From assembly GCA_021396245.1 (NCBI GenBank), contig WNYE01000051.1, positions 68,701-132,700 on the forward strand: a DNA stretch of 64,000 nucleotides, written 5' to 3'. The DNA comes from Sporothrix humicola. Taxonomy: Eukaryota; Ascomycota; Sordariomycetes; Ophiostomatales; Ophiostomataceae. Under the pieces are notes generated by a model that saw nothing but the letters and a program-made list of their open reading frames with translations, was not told the DNA's origin and made no database searches. Shown in pieces: positions 8,786 to 18,244 of the stretch. The first letter of the stretch is position 1, and each line of letters opens with the position of its first letter. Position numbers and translations under genes: made by a program.

Positions 8786-10891
8786 TCAACGGAGTCTTTG
8801 TAGATGGCGCAAAATCTGCAGGTCTTCAGGAACGGTGCCGGGCGTCTCATAAACTTCGACCCTGTCCATGTTCATTATTGTCGCCCAAGGCTCGGCACTA
8901 CTGAGAAGGCCTTGCCTTGGCTCAGTGTCAACGTCCGAGTCTGGCGGTGGTCCAGCCGGTATGCTATTATACGAATTTCTACCCTGAACCCACACCAGAG
9001 TCGTCGTTTTAGTAGAAGTGTCGATACTGAGGCCCGTGTTTTCATCCCGTCCAAACCTGACGGTGTCGGCAGTGCTGTAGTTGTTGCCAACAGAAGTCTC
9101 GTTTCTTTCGACATTGACAATATCAGCGTAAGTTGTTGTCCGTCTTTTCGGTAAATATCGGAGAACACGAGCCGGATGAGATGCCAGCTGCATGATCAAG
9201 TGCCTGTCGGTGGCGAAATAGTCATATGTTCTTCCCTCCATGGTCGACCACACAGGTGACGGAAGGATGACAACAAAGATGACAGGCTGTCTTGGAACAT
9301 CCAAAGTATGTCCGTAGATGACCATGATCTTTGGCAAGTTTGGCGCGGTGAGAGCTTCCATAATGCCTGCACAGCTTAACTGGCCAGACTCTGCGTCAGA
9401 CCCCAACTTTATCTCAGACGAGTACACAATCGTAGCCTTTCTGCGCTGAATCCTCTGGATGTTGTCTTGTTCCAAGGGATAGAGAAGGTCCAAAGCCTGG
9501 AGGATGAGAGCCGGCATTGGCTGTTTTGGTGCTGGGTATTCATATTTCCCAACAAGTCGCCCATACCGGCGTTCTCGCTCTTCAGTCCTGGGACCGACAA
9601 AGAAGTGTATTGGATCTTGTTCGGGCAGAGACGGGGCCGAAAACAGAGCCCGCCACAGCAGGCGCATTTCGCGGTCGAGGGATATGTTGATGAGGCTGTC
9701 CTGGCCAAAACGGGAGTATTTCTGAAGGTCAGCATCCGGTAGCAAGTTATTGTGAGTTTCCATCGTTGGACATACATATTTGTTCCACAACGCCTCGAAT
9801 TGGGAACAGGTAATTGAAGAGCCGGCGCCAGTGATTCCTCCCGCAGACAGGATCGACTTGGCCACACTCAGATTCGTCTCTTGGTCGACATCAGTGTCAA
9901 GACACAGGCCGCGATGGATCCACACAGAATCCTTGTAGACGGCAGCGTCAACGTCTGGCTTTTGGAGTTGCAGAATGGCGGCAAACAGGTTCACCATGTC
10001 GTCGTAGGGAATAGCAAAGGCGTCCTTGTCGATGGGCTCGCACTCTTCATCGGTCACAATATTGTAAACATGCGGCAGGATCTCTGGTACTTTGACGCCA
10101 CGAGTAAAGGAGCCGCGCCACACCTGGCCGAGGTGGCCATAGGCAACAAGAGTGGCTTGATCAAAGATGCTCTGAGTTGTGTTGCTGTCTCTTTGTTGGG
10201 CGGTTCGGCGGCCAGGCGTGCGCGTCGCCATCGACGAGAACCAGAACCATATTGCGTCGCCCAAAACTGGGTAGTCTGGCCGGCTGAAGCGAATACTGCT
10301 TGTAGCATCTGTCGACAAGGCGGCCAGGGCCTGTGCCCACTCCTTCAAGTCGAGTTGGTAGTCCTTGACGAGATCATCTCGAGACAAAAGATCCAGTGTA
10401 AACGGATATGCAGAGCTGTAGCAAAAGGTTCGCCAGAGAATGGGTGCGAGTTCGGATGCCTGTCGTTCATCTCTCAGTCGGTTCGACAGGAAAGCTGTGA
10501 ACGAATCCTGTGTCCACACTCTGATTCGTCGTCCTGTTTCTGTGCCCAGACTATCGACTGCGTATTCTTCAAACAAGTCGTTCATTGGACCTCGGTCTTT
10601 TCGAAACCAGAAGTTCCTTCGACTGACAGCCTGGGCCAATGCTCTGATCAAAATATCGGGGCCGGTGATGGATCTGTCGACCAAATCTGACCGAAAGACT
10701 GATTGTAGGTGGCCTCGAGTCAGCCGCTTGTAGAACAGCCACGTCCTAAAGGTGGGACGAGCGTGCCATAAAATGTCCAAAAGAGTGTGTAGAAAACGGC
10801 ACAGAGGAAGAAGAATAAATGTTCGAATCTTCACCAACAGTCGCCTTCTGAGTGAGATGTAGAAATCTGGAGGAAGGCGTTGCGAGTCCAT
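8786..10891 (-). CDS. hypothetical fungal protein, 701 residues
   Basis: An uninterrupted frame of 701 codons that I do not recognise. The N-terminus has a basic, amphipathic to hydrophobic stretch (about residues 14-45, including FILLPLCRFLHTLLDIL) that could be one membrane-associated helix. The rest looks globular, with many Trp and Arg residues (WFRKDRG, WRTFCYSSAYPF) and a C-terminal half with beta-like runs such as IFVVILPSPVW. Codon third positions look less GC-biased than in neighbouring genes, so it may evolve quickly or have been acquired. The ATG at 10891 is the first in the frame. It converges with the secreted protein gene, their stop codons about 80 bp apart. Confidence 0.72.
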   Translation of the reverse strand: MDSQRLPPDFYISLRRRLLVKIRTFILLPLCRFLHTLLDILWHARPTFRTWLFYKRLTRGHLQSVFRSDLVDRSITGPDILIRALAQAVSRRNFWFRKDRGPMNDLFEEYAVDSLGTETGRRIRVWTQDSFTAFLSNRLRDERQASELAPILWRTFCYSSAYPFTLDLLSRDDLVKDYQLDLKEWAQALAALSTDATSSIRFSRPDYPVLGDAIWFWFSSMATRTPGRRTAQQRDSNTTQSIFDQATLVAYGHLGQVWRGSFTRGVKVPEILPHVYNIVTDEECEPIDKDAFAIPYDDMVNLFAAILQLQKPDVDAAVYKDSVWIHRGLCLDTDVDQETNLSVAKSILSAGGITGAGSSITCSQFEALWNKYVCPTMETHNNLLPDADLQKYSRFGQDSLINISLDREMRLLWRALFSAPSLPEQDPIHFFVGPRTEERERRYGRLVGKYEYPAPKQPMPALILQALDLLYPLEQDNIQRIQRRKATIVYSSEIKLGSDAESGQLSCAGIMEALTAPNLPKIMVIYGHTLDVPRQPVIFVVILPSPVWSTMEGRTYDYFATDRHLIMQLASHPARVLRYLPKRRTTTYADIVNVERNETSVGNNYSTADTVRFGRDENTGLSIDTSTKTTTLVWVQGRNSYNSIPAGPPPDSDVDTEPRQGLLSSAEPWATIMNMDRVEVYETPGTVPEDLQILRHLQRLR

Positions 10892-11407
10892 GTTTGTGTG
10901 GAATCAACCGCGATGTTCGTCTTTTGGCCAAGGTCACTTCAACTGCGATTAACAGTATTTTAATGCCAGTTGGAAGAAGACAGAGCGAAGAAAGGCAGTG
11001 CGAGACAACGGCAGAGAATGCGTACACGCGCGGGTGGCATATTTATGCTGGTGTAAGTGGTCACGTGGGCACTACAGCCAAGAGTCAACTCTTCCCAAAG
11101 AGGAAACTGTGCCTCTCAACGACCAACAACCAACATAAAACATGATACACGGCACAACATGCAACAGCTTGAGGATAAATCAAATGTCAGGAACGAGCCG
11201 GCTTTCCGAGAATCAACTCCTAGCATAAAGTTGAAGGCGGAGTGCTATTTCTTACCAGGGATGTTGAATTCGATCTTTTTACTGCTTTGTGTTTACTTCA
11301 GGGGCAAGAATGTAAAATCACGTTCAATGCCAAAACTGTAAATAAATATGCATAAAAATCAATTGATATCCTTTTGTTCTCTTTTATACATTTTAATTCT
11401 TCACGCG
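10892..11407. other. intergenic region, promoter of the 701-residue gene
   Basis: A 516-bp gap between two minus-strand genes. A CACGTG E-box sits at 11062-11067. The part next to 11400 is AT-rich, fitting a 3' end for the subtilase gene. No coding sequence seen. Confidence 0.4.
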
Positions 11408-14400
11408 TTACAACTTCTTAAAGTTGTAGCCGAGCTCGAGCAGCGCCCGCGACAGGCTGTCCTGGTTGACGTCGCGCAGCTCGTCGAGGCTGGCGAAGCG
11501 GTCGAGTGAAATAAACTGGGGGTTGGTTTTCGACGGCGCCATGGTCTTGAGGTAGTCGACGACGTCGGCGTACTTGGGGCGCTTGTTGGTGATGAGGGCG
11601 GCGGACACGCGGCGCTTCATTTCTTTGAGGTGGTCGGGCTTGTCGCTGCCCAACGGGATGGCGTCCAACGTGCGCAGGCAGGCGATCAAGAGGGAGCACA
11701 CACCGGCGGTGATGGCTGTGGCGACCGACGAGCCCGAGATATGGTCCTCCGACTTGGACAGGAACGGAATGGTGCCGACGGCAATGTCCTTGCTGTTGAC
11801 GCAAAAGTCGTACTGCAGGTCGTGGTCGCCGCCCGTGTTCTTGGCGGCGTTGTCCTCCCAGTCGTACAGCAGCTTGCCGTACATGTTGCAGCTGGCCATG
11901 CGCAGCATGGCATTGCCGTGGTCGCCGCCGCCGTAGCCGACAGGGTACAACTTTGTGCTGACGCGGGACCCCTCGTCGTGGTGGCTGCAGACGACAATGA
12001 TGCCGGCGGCCATGGCGGTGTTGACGGCGGCGCGGAACACGTCAAGATCTTCCGGAGTGGTGAAGCTCATGGAGATGATGTCGACGTTGCGGTCAATGGC
12101 CCAGAGCACGGCGTCGGCGGCGCGCTTGGCCGAGTAGCCGTAGTGGCCATCCGCAATACGGGCGACAAACAGCTGGCACAGCGGGTCAATGGCACACACG
12201 AGATTGGCCATTTGCGTGCCGTGGGCATTGGAGGCAATGTACCAGGGGCTGACGCGGTCTTGATCGTAGACAAACGACTTGCCCTCGCAGACGCGGGCCC
12301 ACAAGCTGTCGGGCTTCAAAAAATCAGGGCTCTGCAGGTGGCGCTCGCTGCTGCTCATGTTGAGGTTGGTGGCGGCGTCAAAGTTGTTTTTGGCGGCGGT
12401 AGAAGACGAAGGCTCGGCGTGGTGCGGCGTGCCGGGGACATGCGGCGTGCTGGGCGTGTCAATCCCCAGGATGCCGTTGTCGATGATGGCGACCTTGACT
12501 GGTCTAAAAGTCTTGCGGTTGACGCATTCGTGCGCGGCCTGGCGGTAGCAGGTGATGAACTGGGCGAGGCGAGGCGACAAGTGGTGGATGATCTCCTGCA
12601 GACGCGGCGTCTCGGTCTGGGTGGTCCAAAAGTCGGCGTGCACGTGGACCTTCATCTTGGGGTTGACGCCCGGGCGCGACTCGAGCTCAGACATTTTTGT
12701 ACGGATATATAACAAAATGTCGTCGCACTGCTCGCGGGTGGTCAGCTCTTTGATGACCGTGATGTAGACATTGTCCAAGTACATGGAGCGCAGGCCGTTG
12801 TCGCCGAACCACTGCTCGAGAGCCATGCGTCGGCCGCCAGTATAGAGGTACAGCTCTCTCAGGTACGTCCTGTGCTCGGGCATGTTGACGTCGCAGGACA
12901 GCGGAATGTCCTGGTGGCGGCCGTAGGGCCGGAAGATGTCGAGCGACAGGTCGAGGATGCGCCAGTCGAGCACTTCCACCCGAAACTTCTTGACGACCTT
13001 TGCAATCTCGAGCTCATCGTGCGGCCGGGCCATGCGGTCGGGCACTCTCAAGGTAATAATGCGGTGCACGCCGCGGTCGGACAGCCAGTCGAGCATGTCA
13101 AAGATCTCGCGGTGGGTGTACTCCAAATGGGAGCGCTGGCGGTTCTGGACGGGCGTCTGGGTGTGCGTGCTGTGGTCCAGGACAGGAAACTCGGCATACC
13201 GAATGGTCTCCTCGTACTGGATCAGCCCCAGACTGCGCTCTTTGCGCGGCATCGACGACACAAAGTCGGCGACGCTGGTGCCCTCGATCAGGAAGCGCGA
13301 CATGTCGAAATTGATTTCCTTTTCGGGCTCGGCCGAGTCTTTTGATTCTCTCAAAATCGTGAGCAGGGTCTGCACGTTTTGGGCGTGGCGCATCGTGCAA
13401 TAGACGAGCGCCGAGCCGATGCGGTCGCGGCTGTGGCCGCCCAGGCTGAGATTGGGTTTCCGATCCCGGTCTCGGTCCCTCCCCTTCTCTCTATCTTCGT
13501 CCTCCCCTGCCCGCTCCACCTTTTGGTTGTTGAACCAGAGCGGAAAGTAGCCGGCTTCCGACAGCGCCTTGTCGGCAGACACACCATTGGTGCCATTGAC
13601 GCCATTCATGCCGTTCATGCCATTCCCGTTTGTGACGGCCGCATTGTCAAACGTGTCGACGCGCCGCAGCGGCTTGCCAATGGCGCCCTCGCGCGGCGGC
13701 ACCGTCAGCTCGCCGTTGATCCGCTGGAGGCGCGCCCGCTTAATGGCCAGCGACGGCCGCAGCCGCAGCAGCGCGTCCACCAGCCCGTCCTGCTGGTAGT
13801 GGATGGCCATTTGCAGGATGCCCGGCACATTTTCGAGGAAGACGCCGAACCGGAAGTCGTCCTTGTCCTTGTCGCGCCGGTCGCGCTTGTTGGGCGACGC
13901 GCTCTCGTTCTGGTTGAAGGCGTAGCGGATCGCCGGGTCGCCAAACAGGTTGTTCTTCATGAGGATGAGCAGTACTTGCGGGGCTTGGAGCACGTCAATG
14001 GGGGCGTACGACAGCACCATGCAAACAAAGTCGCGGCAGCGTTCCTGCTTGGGTATTGTGCCGTCGCTGCTCCGCGCGACGTTGCTCCCCTTGAAATACA
14101 GCCCAAAGAACGAGTCGTCCTTGTCGTCGTCGTCCTCGTCCTCGATCAGCCACGTCTCGAGCGCCACCACCACGCGGTCCAGGTTGGTCAGCAGCGTCCT
14201 GTGTCGCTCCGACTTTAGGATCACATCGGCCAGCACCCGCAGCGACCCGCTGATGATTGTGTTGAGCAGCTTGACGTGCTTTTCCGTGATAATGTTGGGC
14301 GCCATCGCCAGCACTTTTGCGAAAGGCACCGATGCTGTTTCGGCGTACTTGACAATGTCCTTGCGGAACTCGGCGCCCTTGTCCTTGCGCGGGTCCGACC

Positions 14401-15142
14401 CTTTGGCGCACAAAATGTCGGAGACGGTCGTCGACGATCCTTTCTTCCGGAGGACCTCTTCCACAGTTTTGAGAAGAACATCCAAGTACACGTACCCCTT
14501 GGCCACGGCCGTCCGGAAAATGGTAATCTTGCCCGACGTGCCCGCATGCGGCGGCGCCGTCGACGGCGTCATCTTGCTGGGGTCCTGGCCTTGACCCAAA
14601 CCCATTCTGTCCGGCTGTCCTTGGAGTTTTGCATCCGGCTTGCCCGCCGTCCGCCCCGGCTTGTCCTGCGCCGACGGCTTGGCCGACTTGTCGCCAGCGG
14701 TTGTATTTTCCGGCCGCCACTGGCACCGCCGCTGGAACCGCGCGTCCGGCAGCGGGTAAAATAACAAATCCTCGCCCGCCTCGTCGCTCTCCAGAATCAT
14801 CGTCGCCAGCTTGACGTGCGGCCGGCTCTTTTCGGCGGCGTTTGTGCTGCTGTTGAGCGCCGCCGTCTTCTCGATGGAGGTCAACAACAAATTCCATCTG
14901 ACACAGACGTCCATGTGGTTGCTCTCCTCTGCCAAAAAGTCGCGCAGCTGCTTCTCTTCCTCGGGGCTGGAGAGGCTCGCCCCGTTTGGCAGTCTCGAGT
15001 CTGCGCTGTCCGCCGCCACCATCGGCCGTGTCGCATCCACCAAATTCTTGTACAGCGTCGACAGCTCCGTCTGGAACTTTTCATTGTTGCGGTACGTCGT
15101 GCCGCGCCACTTGTCAATCGCCTCGCTGAGGTTGGCGGCCAT
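11408..15142 (-). CDS. intracellular subtilisin-like (S8) protease with long helical N-terminus
   Basis: A 1244-residue protein. Residues 1-150 are helical. About 260-560 form a helical-repeat region, possibly degenerate ankyrin-like, broken by an Asn-Gly-Met-rich patch near 500-523. A second unknown region (about 570-860) precedes the peptidase. The S8 domain spans about 880-1160: Asp888 in AIIDNGILGI, His974 in NAHGTQMANLV and Ser1139 in ISGSSVATAIT form an intact triad. The usual AAGN oxyanion motif reads CSHHDEG, so the oxyanion Asn is replaced. No signal peptide follows the chosen start (15142, MAANLSEAIDKW), so it should act inside the cell. An upstream extension to 15346 is basic and unconvincing. 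Fungal S8 domains of this kind occur in or beside NLR receptors and in the HET-Q2 allorecognition protease. The NLR-like gene nearby supports such a role by context only. Confidence 0.88.
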   Translation of the reverse strand: MAANLSEAIDKWRGTTYRNNEKFQTELSTLYKNLVDATRPMVAADSADSRLPNGASLSSPEEEKQLRDFLAEESNHMDVCVRWNLLLTSIEKTAALNSSTNAAEKSRPHVKLATMILESDEAGEDLLFYPLPDARFQRRCQWRPENTTAGDKSAKPSAQDKPGRTAGKPDAKLQGQPDRMGLGQGQDPSKMTPSTAPPHAGTSGKITIFRTAVAKGYVYLDVLLKTVEEVLRKKGSSTTVSDILCAKGSDPRKDKGAEFRKDIVKYAETASVPFAKVLAMAPNIITEKHVKLLNTIISGSLRVLADVILKSERHRTLLTNLDRVVVALETWLIEDEDDDDKDDSFFGLYFKGSNVARSSDGTIPKQERCRDFVCMVLSYAPIDVLQAPQVLLILMKNNLFGDPAIRYAFNQNESASPNKRDRRDKDKDDFRFGVFLENVPGILQMAIHYQQDGLVDALLRLRPSLAIKRARLQRINGELTVPPREGAIGKPLRRVDTFDNAAVTNGNGMNGMNGVNGTNGVSADKALSEAGYFPLWFNNQKVERAGEDEDREKGRDRDRDRKPNLSLGGHSRDRIGSALVYCTMRHAQNVQTLLTILRESKDSAEPEKEINFDMSRFLIEGTSVADFVSSMPRKERSLGLIQYEETIRYAEFPVLDHSTHTQTPVQNRQRSHLEYTHREIFDMLDWLSDRGVHRIITLRVPDRMARPHDELEIAKVVKKFRVEVLDWRILDLSLDIFRPYGRHQDIPLSCDVNMPEHRTYLRELYLYTGGRRMALEQWFGDNGLRSMYLDNVYITVIKELTTREQCDDILLYIRTKMSELESRPGVNPKMKVHVHADFWTTQTETPRLQEIIHHLSPRLAQFITCYRQAAHECVNRKTFRPVKVAIIDNGILGIDTPSTPHVPGTPHHAEPSSSTAAKNNFDAATNLNMSSSERHLQSPDFLKPDSLWARVCEGKSFVYDQDRVSPWYIASNAHGTQMANLVCAIDPLCQLFVARIADGHYGYSAKRAADAVLWAIDRNVDIISMSFTTPEDLDVFRAAVNTAMAAGIIVVCSHHDEGSRVSTKLYPVGYGGGDHGNAMLRMASCNMYGKLLYDWEDNAAKNTGGDHDLQYDFCVNSKDIAVGTIPFLSKSEDHISGSSVATAITAGVCSLLIACLRTLDAIPLGSDKPDHLKEMKRRVSAALITNKRPKYADVVDYLKTMAPSKTNPQFISLDRFASLDELRDVNQDSLSRALLELGYNFKKL

Positions 15143-15667
15143 GTTTGTTGTGTTCCGTCGTGTTGTGGTTACTCGAGTGCTAATTCGATTCGATCCGGTG
15201 TTCCTTGGCTGTGATCCGATGTTGCGCTTTGCGCTGGTGTTGCGGCTCTTGTGGCTCTTGCGCTTCGAAGTTGCGCACGTTAAATTGAGGTAGAATACAG
15301 GTGAATGTTGGTGAGAGATGGCAGAAATGGAAAAGAAAAGTGACAATAGAGAGATGTTGTCAGATTCAACGTCGCAAGCAGTGATCGTGTGATTCTCATT
15401 GTATGCGAAGAGCCTCTTGTTTTGTTCGTCGGGTTTTGATTTCTAACACTCAAGCACTGCTCCTACAACGGTACGAAAAAAGAAAGAAAACTACTCCATA
15501 CTCCGTGCTATCTCCTGTAATATTCTTATCGTTCCAGCTCTCCTCCTTCTCTTCTCCAGCTCCCCAGTTCACGTCAACGCCATGCGGCTGACACCTGCAG
15601 GCAAAATGTGCATGTAAAAAGGTACATGCGAGTGACTTCCACCCCTGTCTGTCTTATTGTCCACTGC
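15143..15667. other. intergenic region, promoter of the subtilase gene
   Basis: A 525-bp gap between two minus-strand genes of the putative module. I see no second gene, no repeat and no clear TATA box. Frames here are short and low-complexity. Confidence 0.4.
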
Positions 15668-17257
15668 CTACTGTGTGCCCCTGGATTTCAACAGCGCCCG
15701 AATCACCAGCGCCTGCCGCGCCATTCGATACTCGACCTCCTCCAGCCGAGCCTCGAGTCTCTCCACACGCGCCGCCATGTTTTCGTCTTCGTCGACGAGG
15801 GGGTTTTTGGGGGCAGAGAGGATTTCGAGGAGGGCAGTTTGGAGGTCAGACGACAGGCCAGAGCCAAGAGAGCCAGCTGGCGCTGGCTCTTTCGTTGTCG
15901 TCTTCGCCTTCGCTTCTGTCTTTTCAGTCTTTTCCGCCTTTTCTGTCACTTTTGTCTCCCTCGTCTCCTTCAGTGTCACAGCCACTGAAGGATTGTCATC
16001 CTCCTCTTCATCCTCCTCACTCTCCTCCTCATCCTCATCCTTCTTCCCCACTTTCGCAGACACGCTGAAATGAAAGTCGTTGGCGACCCCACCCGCACCC
16101 CTCTTGGCGGTTTGATTTTCAGAGCCATTCCCGTTTTTAGTGGCCGCTTCCGTGGGAGCGTCCGTGGCGTTGGCCTTGGCGCTGCCCGCCAATTTCGTTT
16201 CTTTTTCGTCGTCCTTTTTCTCCTCCTCCTCTTCCTTCTTCTCCCAGGGTAGCGTGAGACTCGAGTCCATGTCGCTCGTCAGCAGAGCCTCATAATGGAA
16301 CACGTCCAGCTCGTCCCACATCTTGCGGCCCTCCAAATAGCACACGAGCGGCTCGTCGTTGCTGGGCGGCTTTGGCGTGACCCTCAGCACGCACTTGTGG
16401 TCGCCCGAGCCGAGCAGCTTGGCCTTGTTCGTGTTGGCCGTGATCTTGACAATGTAGTCGCTGTCGTCCTGGCGGGTGAAGAGCAGATAAACCAAGATTT
16501 CCGCTCTGACGCCCTTGGCCGCCAGCTTGTTGTGCTCCATGTGCCACTGCACGCCATTAAAGTTGCTGCTCTCGCCGGTGGTTCCGAGCACCGTGACCGG
16601 CCACGACCGGCTCACGTCAAAGTAGCTCTTGGTCCACACGCGCTGGTTGCTGGCCGTCGCCTCGACAGACGCGCTCGCCATGTCGTTGCCCGCATGCAAG
16701 CCGGCCGTCAGGCTGCGGTTGCGCGTTTCTTCCGCTGTCGTTTCGTTGGACGTCTCGAGCGCGGCAAACGGCGCCCAGCCAACGACCACCGGCCGCTTCG
16801 CGTCAAACCGGTCGGCGCCGGGCCCTGTCCCGTGGAACTCGACCCGGAAGTTGGCCTCCTTGATCGGGCTGTCCTGGTCCTTGGAGATGGTAATGACCTT
16901 GAACACGGCGAGCGTGGCCTTGCTCTGTGTCTCCCGGCCGCTCTTCTTGTCTTTCTTGGTCAACAAGCCATCCGCCCACAAGAGTCTCGTCATGGAAATG
17001 TCCTTGTCCGAAATCACCGTCGGCCCGTGCCCCGCGTGCTCCGGCGTGCTCGACCACGGGAAATTCTTGGACCGCGCCTCGCCCACCTGGTGCTCCTGGA
17101 CCGCCGACGCTTTCAGCTCGATCGCCGAGCTCGCCAGCATCGCACCGAAAGACTCGGCCTCGTCGATCTCGTCCTGCGTGATGGCGCTGCATGTCGCCGT
17201 GCCCGTGCCCAGGTCCAGGTCGCTGCTCGACTCGAAGCCGCCAAAGAGGTCGTTCAT
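15668..17257 (-). CDS. unknown protein beside NLR and subtilase, charged linker and coiled-coil tail
   Basis: A 529-residue protein of a type I cannot name. Residues 1-330 look like a compact beta-rich domain: TRLLWADGLL, then ATLAVFKVITISKD, FRVEFHGTGPG, VVVGWAPFAAL, and a later block with VQWHMEHNKLAAKGVRAEI and LVYLLFTR. Residues about 331-465 are very rich in Lys, Glu and Asp, and a helical tail (about 470-529, ARVERLEARLEEVEYRMARQ) should form a coiled coil. There is no signal peptide. The gene is transcribed toward the subtilase gene and divergently from the NLR-like gene, so it could be a substrate or partner of the protease; that is inference. The flexible charged linker would suit protease cleavage between head and tail. 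Start at the ATG at 17257. Confidence 0.8.
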   Translation of the reverse strand: MNDLFGGFESSSDLDLGTGTATCSAITQDEIDEAESFGAMLASSAIELKASAVQEHQVGEARSKNFPWSSTPEHAGHGPTVISDKDISMTRLLWADGLLTKKDKKSGRETQSKATLAVFKVITISKDQDSPIKEANFRVEFHGTGPGADRFDAKRPVVVGWAPFAALETSNETTAEETRNRSLTAGLHAGNDMASASVEATASNQRVWTKSYFDVSRSWPVTVLGTTGESSNFNGVQWHMEHNKLAAKGVRAEILVYLLFTRQDDSDYIVKITANTNKAKLLGSGDHKCVLRVTPKPPSNDEPLVCYLEGRKMWDELDVFHYEALLTSDMDSSLTLPWEKKEEEEEKKDDEKETKLAGSAKANATDAPTEAATKNGNGSENQTAKRGAGGVANDFHFSVSAKVGKKDEDEEESEEDEEEDDNPSVAVTLKETRETKVTEKAEKTEKTEAKAKTTTKEPAPAGSLGSGLSSDLQTALLEILSAPKNPLVDEDENMAARVERLEARLEEVEYRMARQALVIRALLKSRGTQ

Positions 17258-18244
17258 TGTGAAGTGATGTAATTTGGTGTGGTGTGATGTGGTAATGTTG
17301 GTACTCGTATGTACTGTGTACTGTGTAGTGTGTAGTATCGTTCAGTATTATCTCGGCTGATCTTTTCTGGGAGAAGCTGTGTGTTAGTTGCTTCTCGCTG
17401 TTTCGCCTTCCAAGGCTACGATATGCGACTAATTTATGCCTGATGGTAACATGTTTTCAAACATCCACATGCAGGCCACACAAAACAAGGCCGAGTTGTC
17501 TCCATATCTCCATTGGTCCACAAGTCCAGTTAGCATTTTACGAGCTGCTGTCTGCTGCATCAGCCGGAGCTGGAACACATACCATTTTTGGAAAACAGCT
17601 CCTCAAGAACAGGGAAAACGGGTCGTCGTAACCGCCTTGCCCTGCAGGCTGCATTTCAGCCGCACAAGCGACCTGCTCTGTGCCCCAGTTTTGCTGTTAC
17701 GACCCAAGAACCATGCCCAAGCTATGGCCCCCCAAACAAGCAAGCAAACAAGCTATTTGTTTTCTGAGACGACCACTTTATGAAGGGGCTGTGCTGAAGG
17801 ATTCGCAGGGTGTAAGAAGTGGCGGAAGTGCGCAAGTGCGCAAAGTATTACGGAGTAACCCCATGTGTACTTGTCAGGTACCTGCAATACCACGCTTTTA
17901 CAAGACACTGCATGTTTATCCCCTCAATAGTGGGCCGTTGTTAGGCGCCTCAGACTCAGGAGCTTGCCAGCTTCTGGAGATTCTCAACATGAATGCCACA
18001 CCTTTTTCCAAACACCTCAACAACCAAGCTTCAAGTTCGGTTTCGTGACTTTTACGTTTGCGACTTTTGTGATTTGACTTTGCGCATTTCAGCTTCACAT
18101 TTTGACGCAATTTGTCAAAGAAGATACCGAACAGAAATCAACCAAACAACATAGCCACAGCAATAACAAGAGAAACAACAACAACAACAACAACAATAGA
18201 AACAGCGACAACGACAACACAACCACCTCGGTGTACACGGCACA
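17258..18244. other. shared divergent promoter of the unknown protein and the NLR-like gene
   Basis: A 987-bp region between start codons of two divergent genes. It contains TGTGTA-type simple sequence near 17270-17340, a direct repeat GTGCGCAA twice at about 17829-17845, and a CAA-rich leader before the NLR start. No gene is supported inside it. Co-regulation of the two genes through this region is plausible. Confidence 0.5.
18174..18196 (+). repeat. CAA trinucleotide tract in the NLR leader
   Basis: About seven CAA/AAC repeats lie 50-70 bp upstream of the NLR-like start codon. Unstructured CAA leaders are known to favour efficient scanning in eukaryotic 5' untranslated regions. It could also vary in length between strains. 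Confidence 0.8.
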
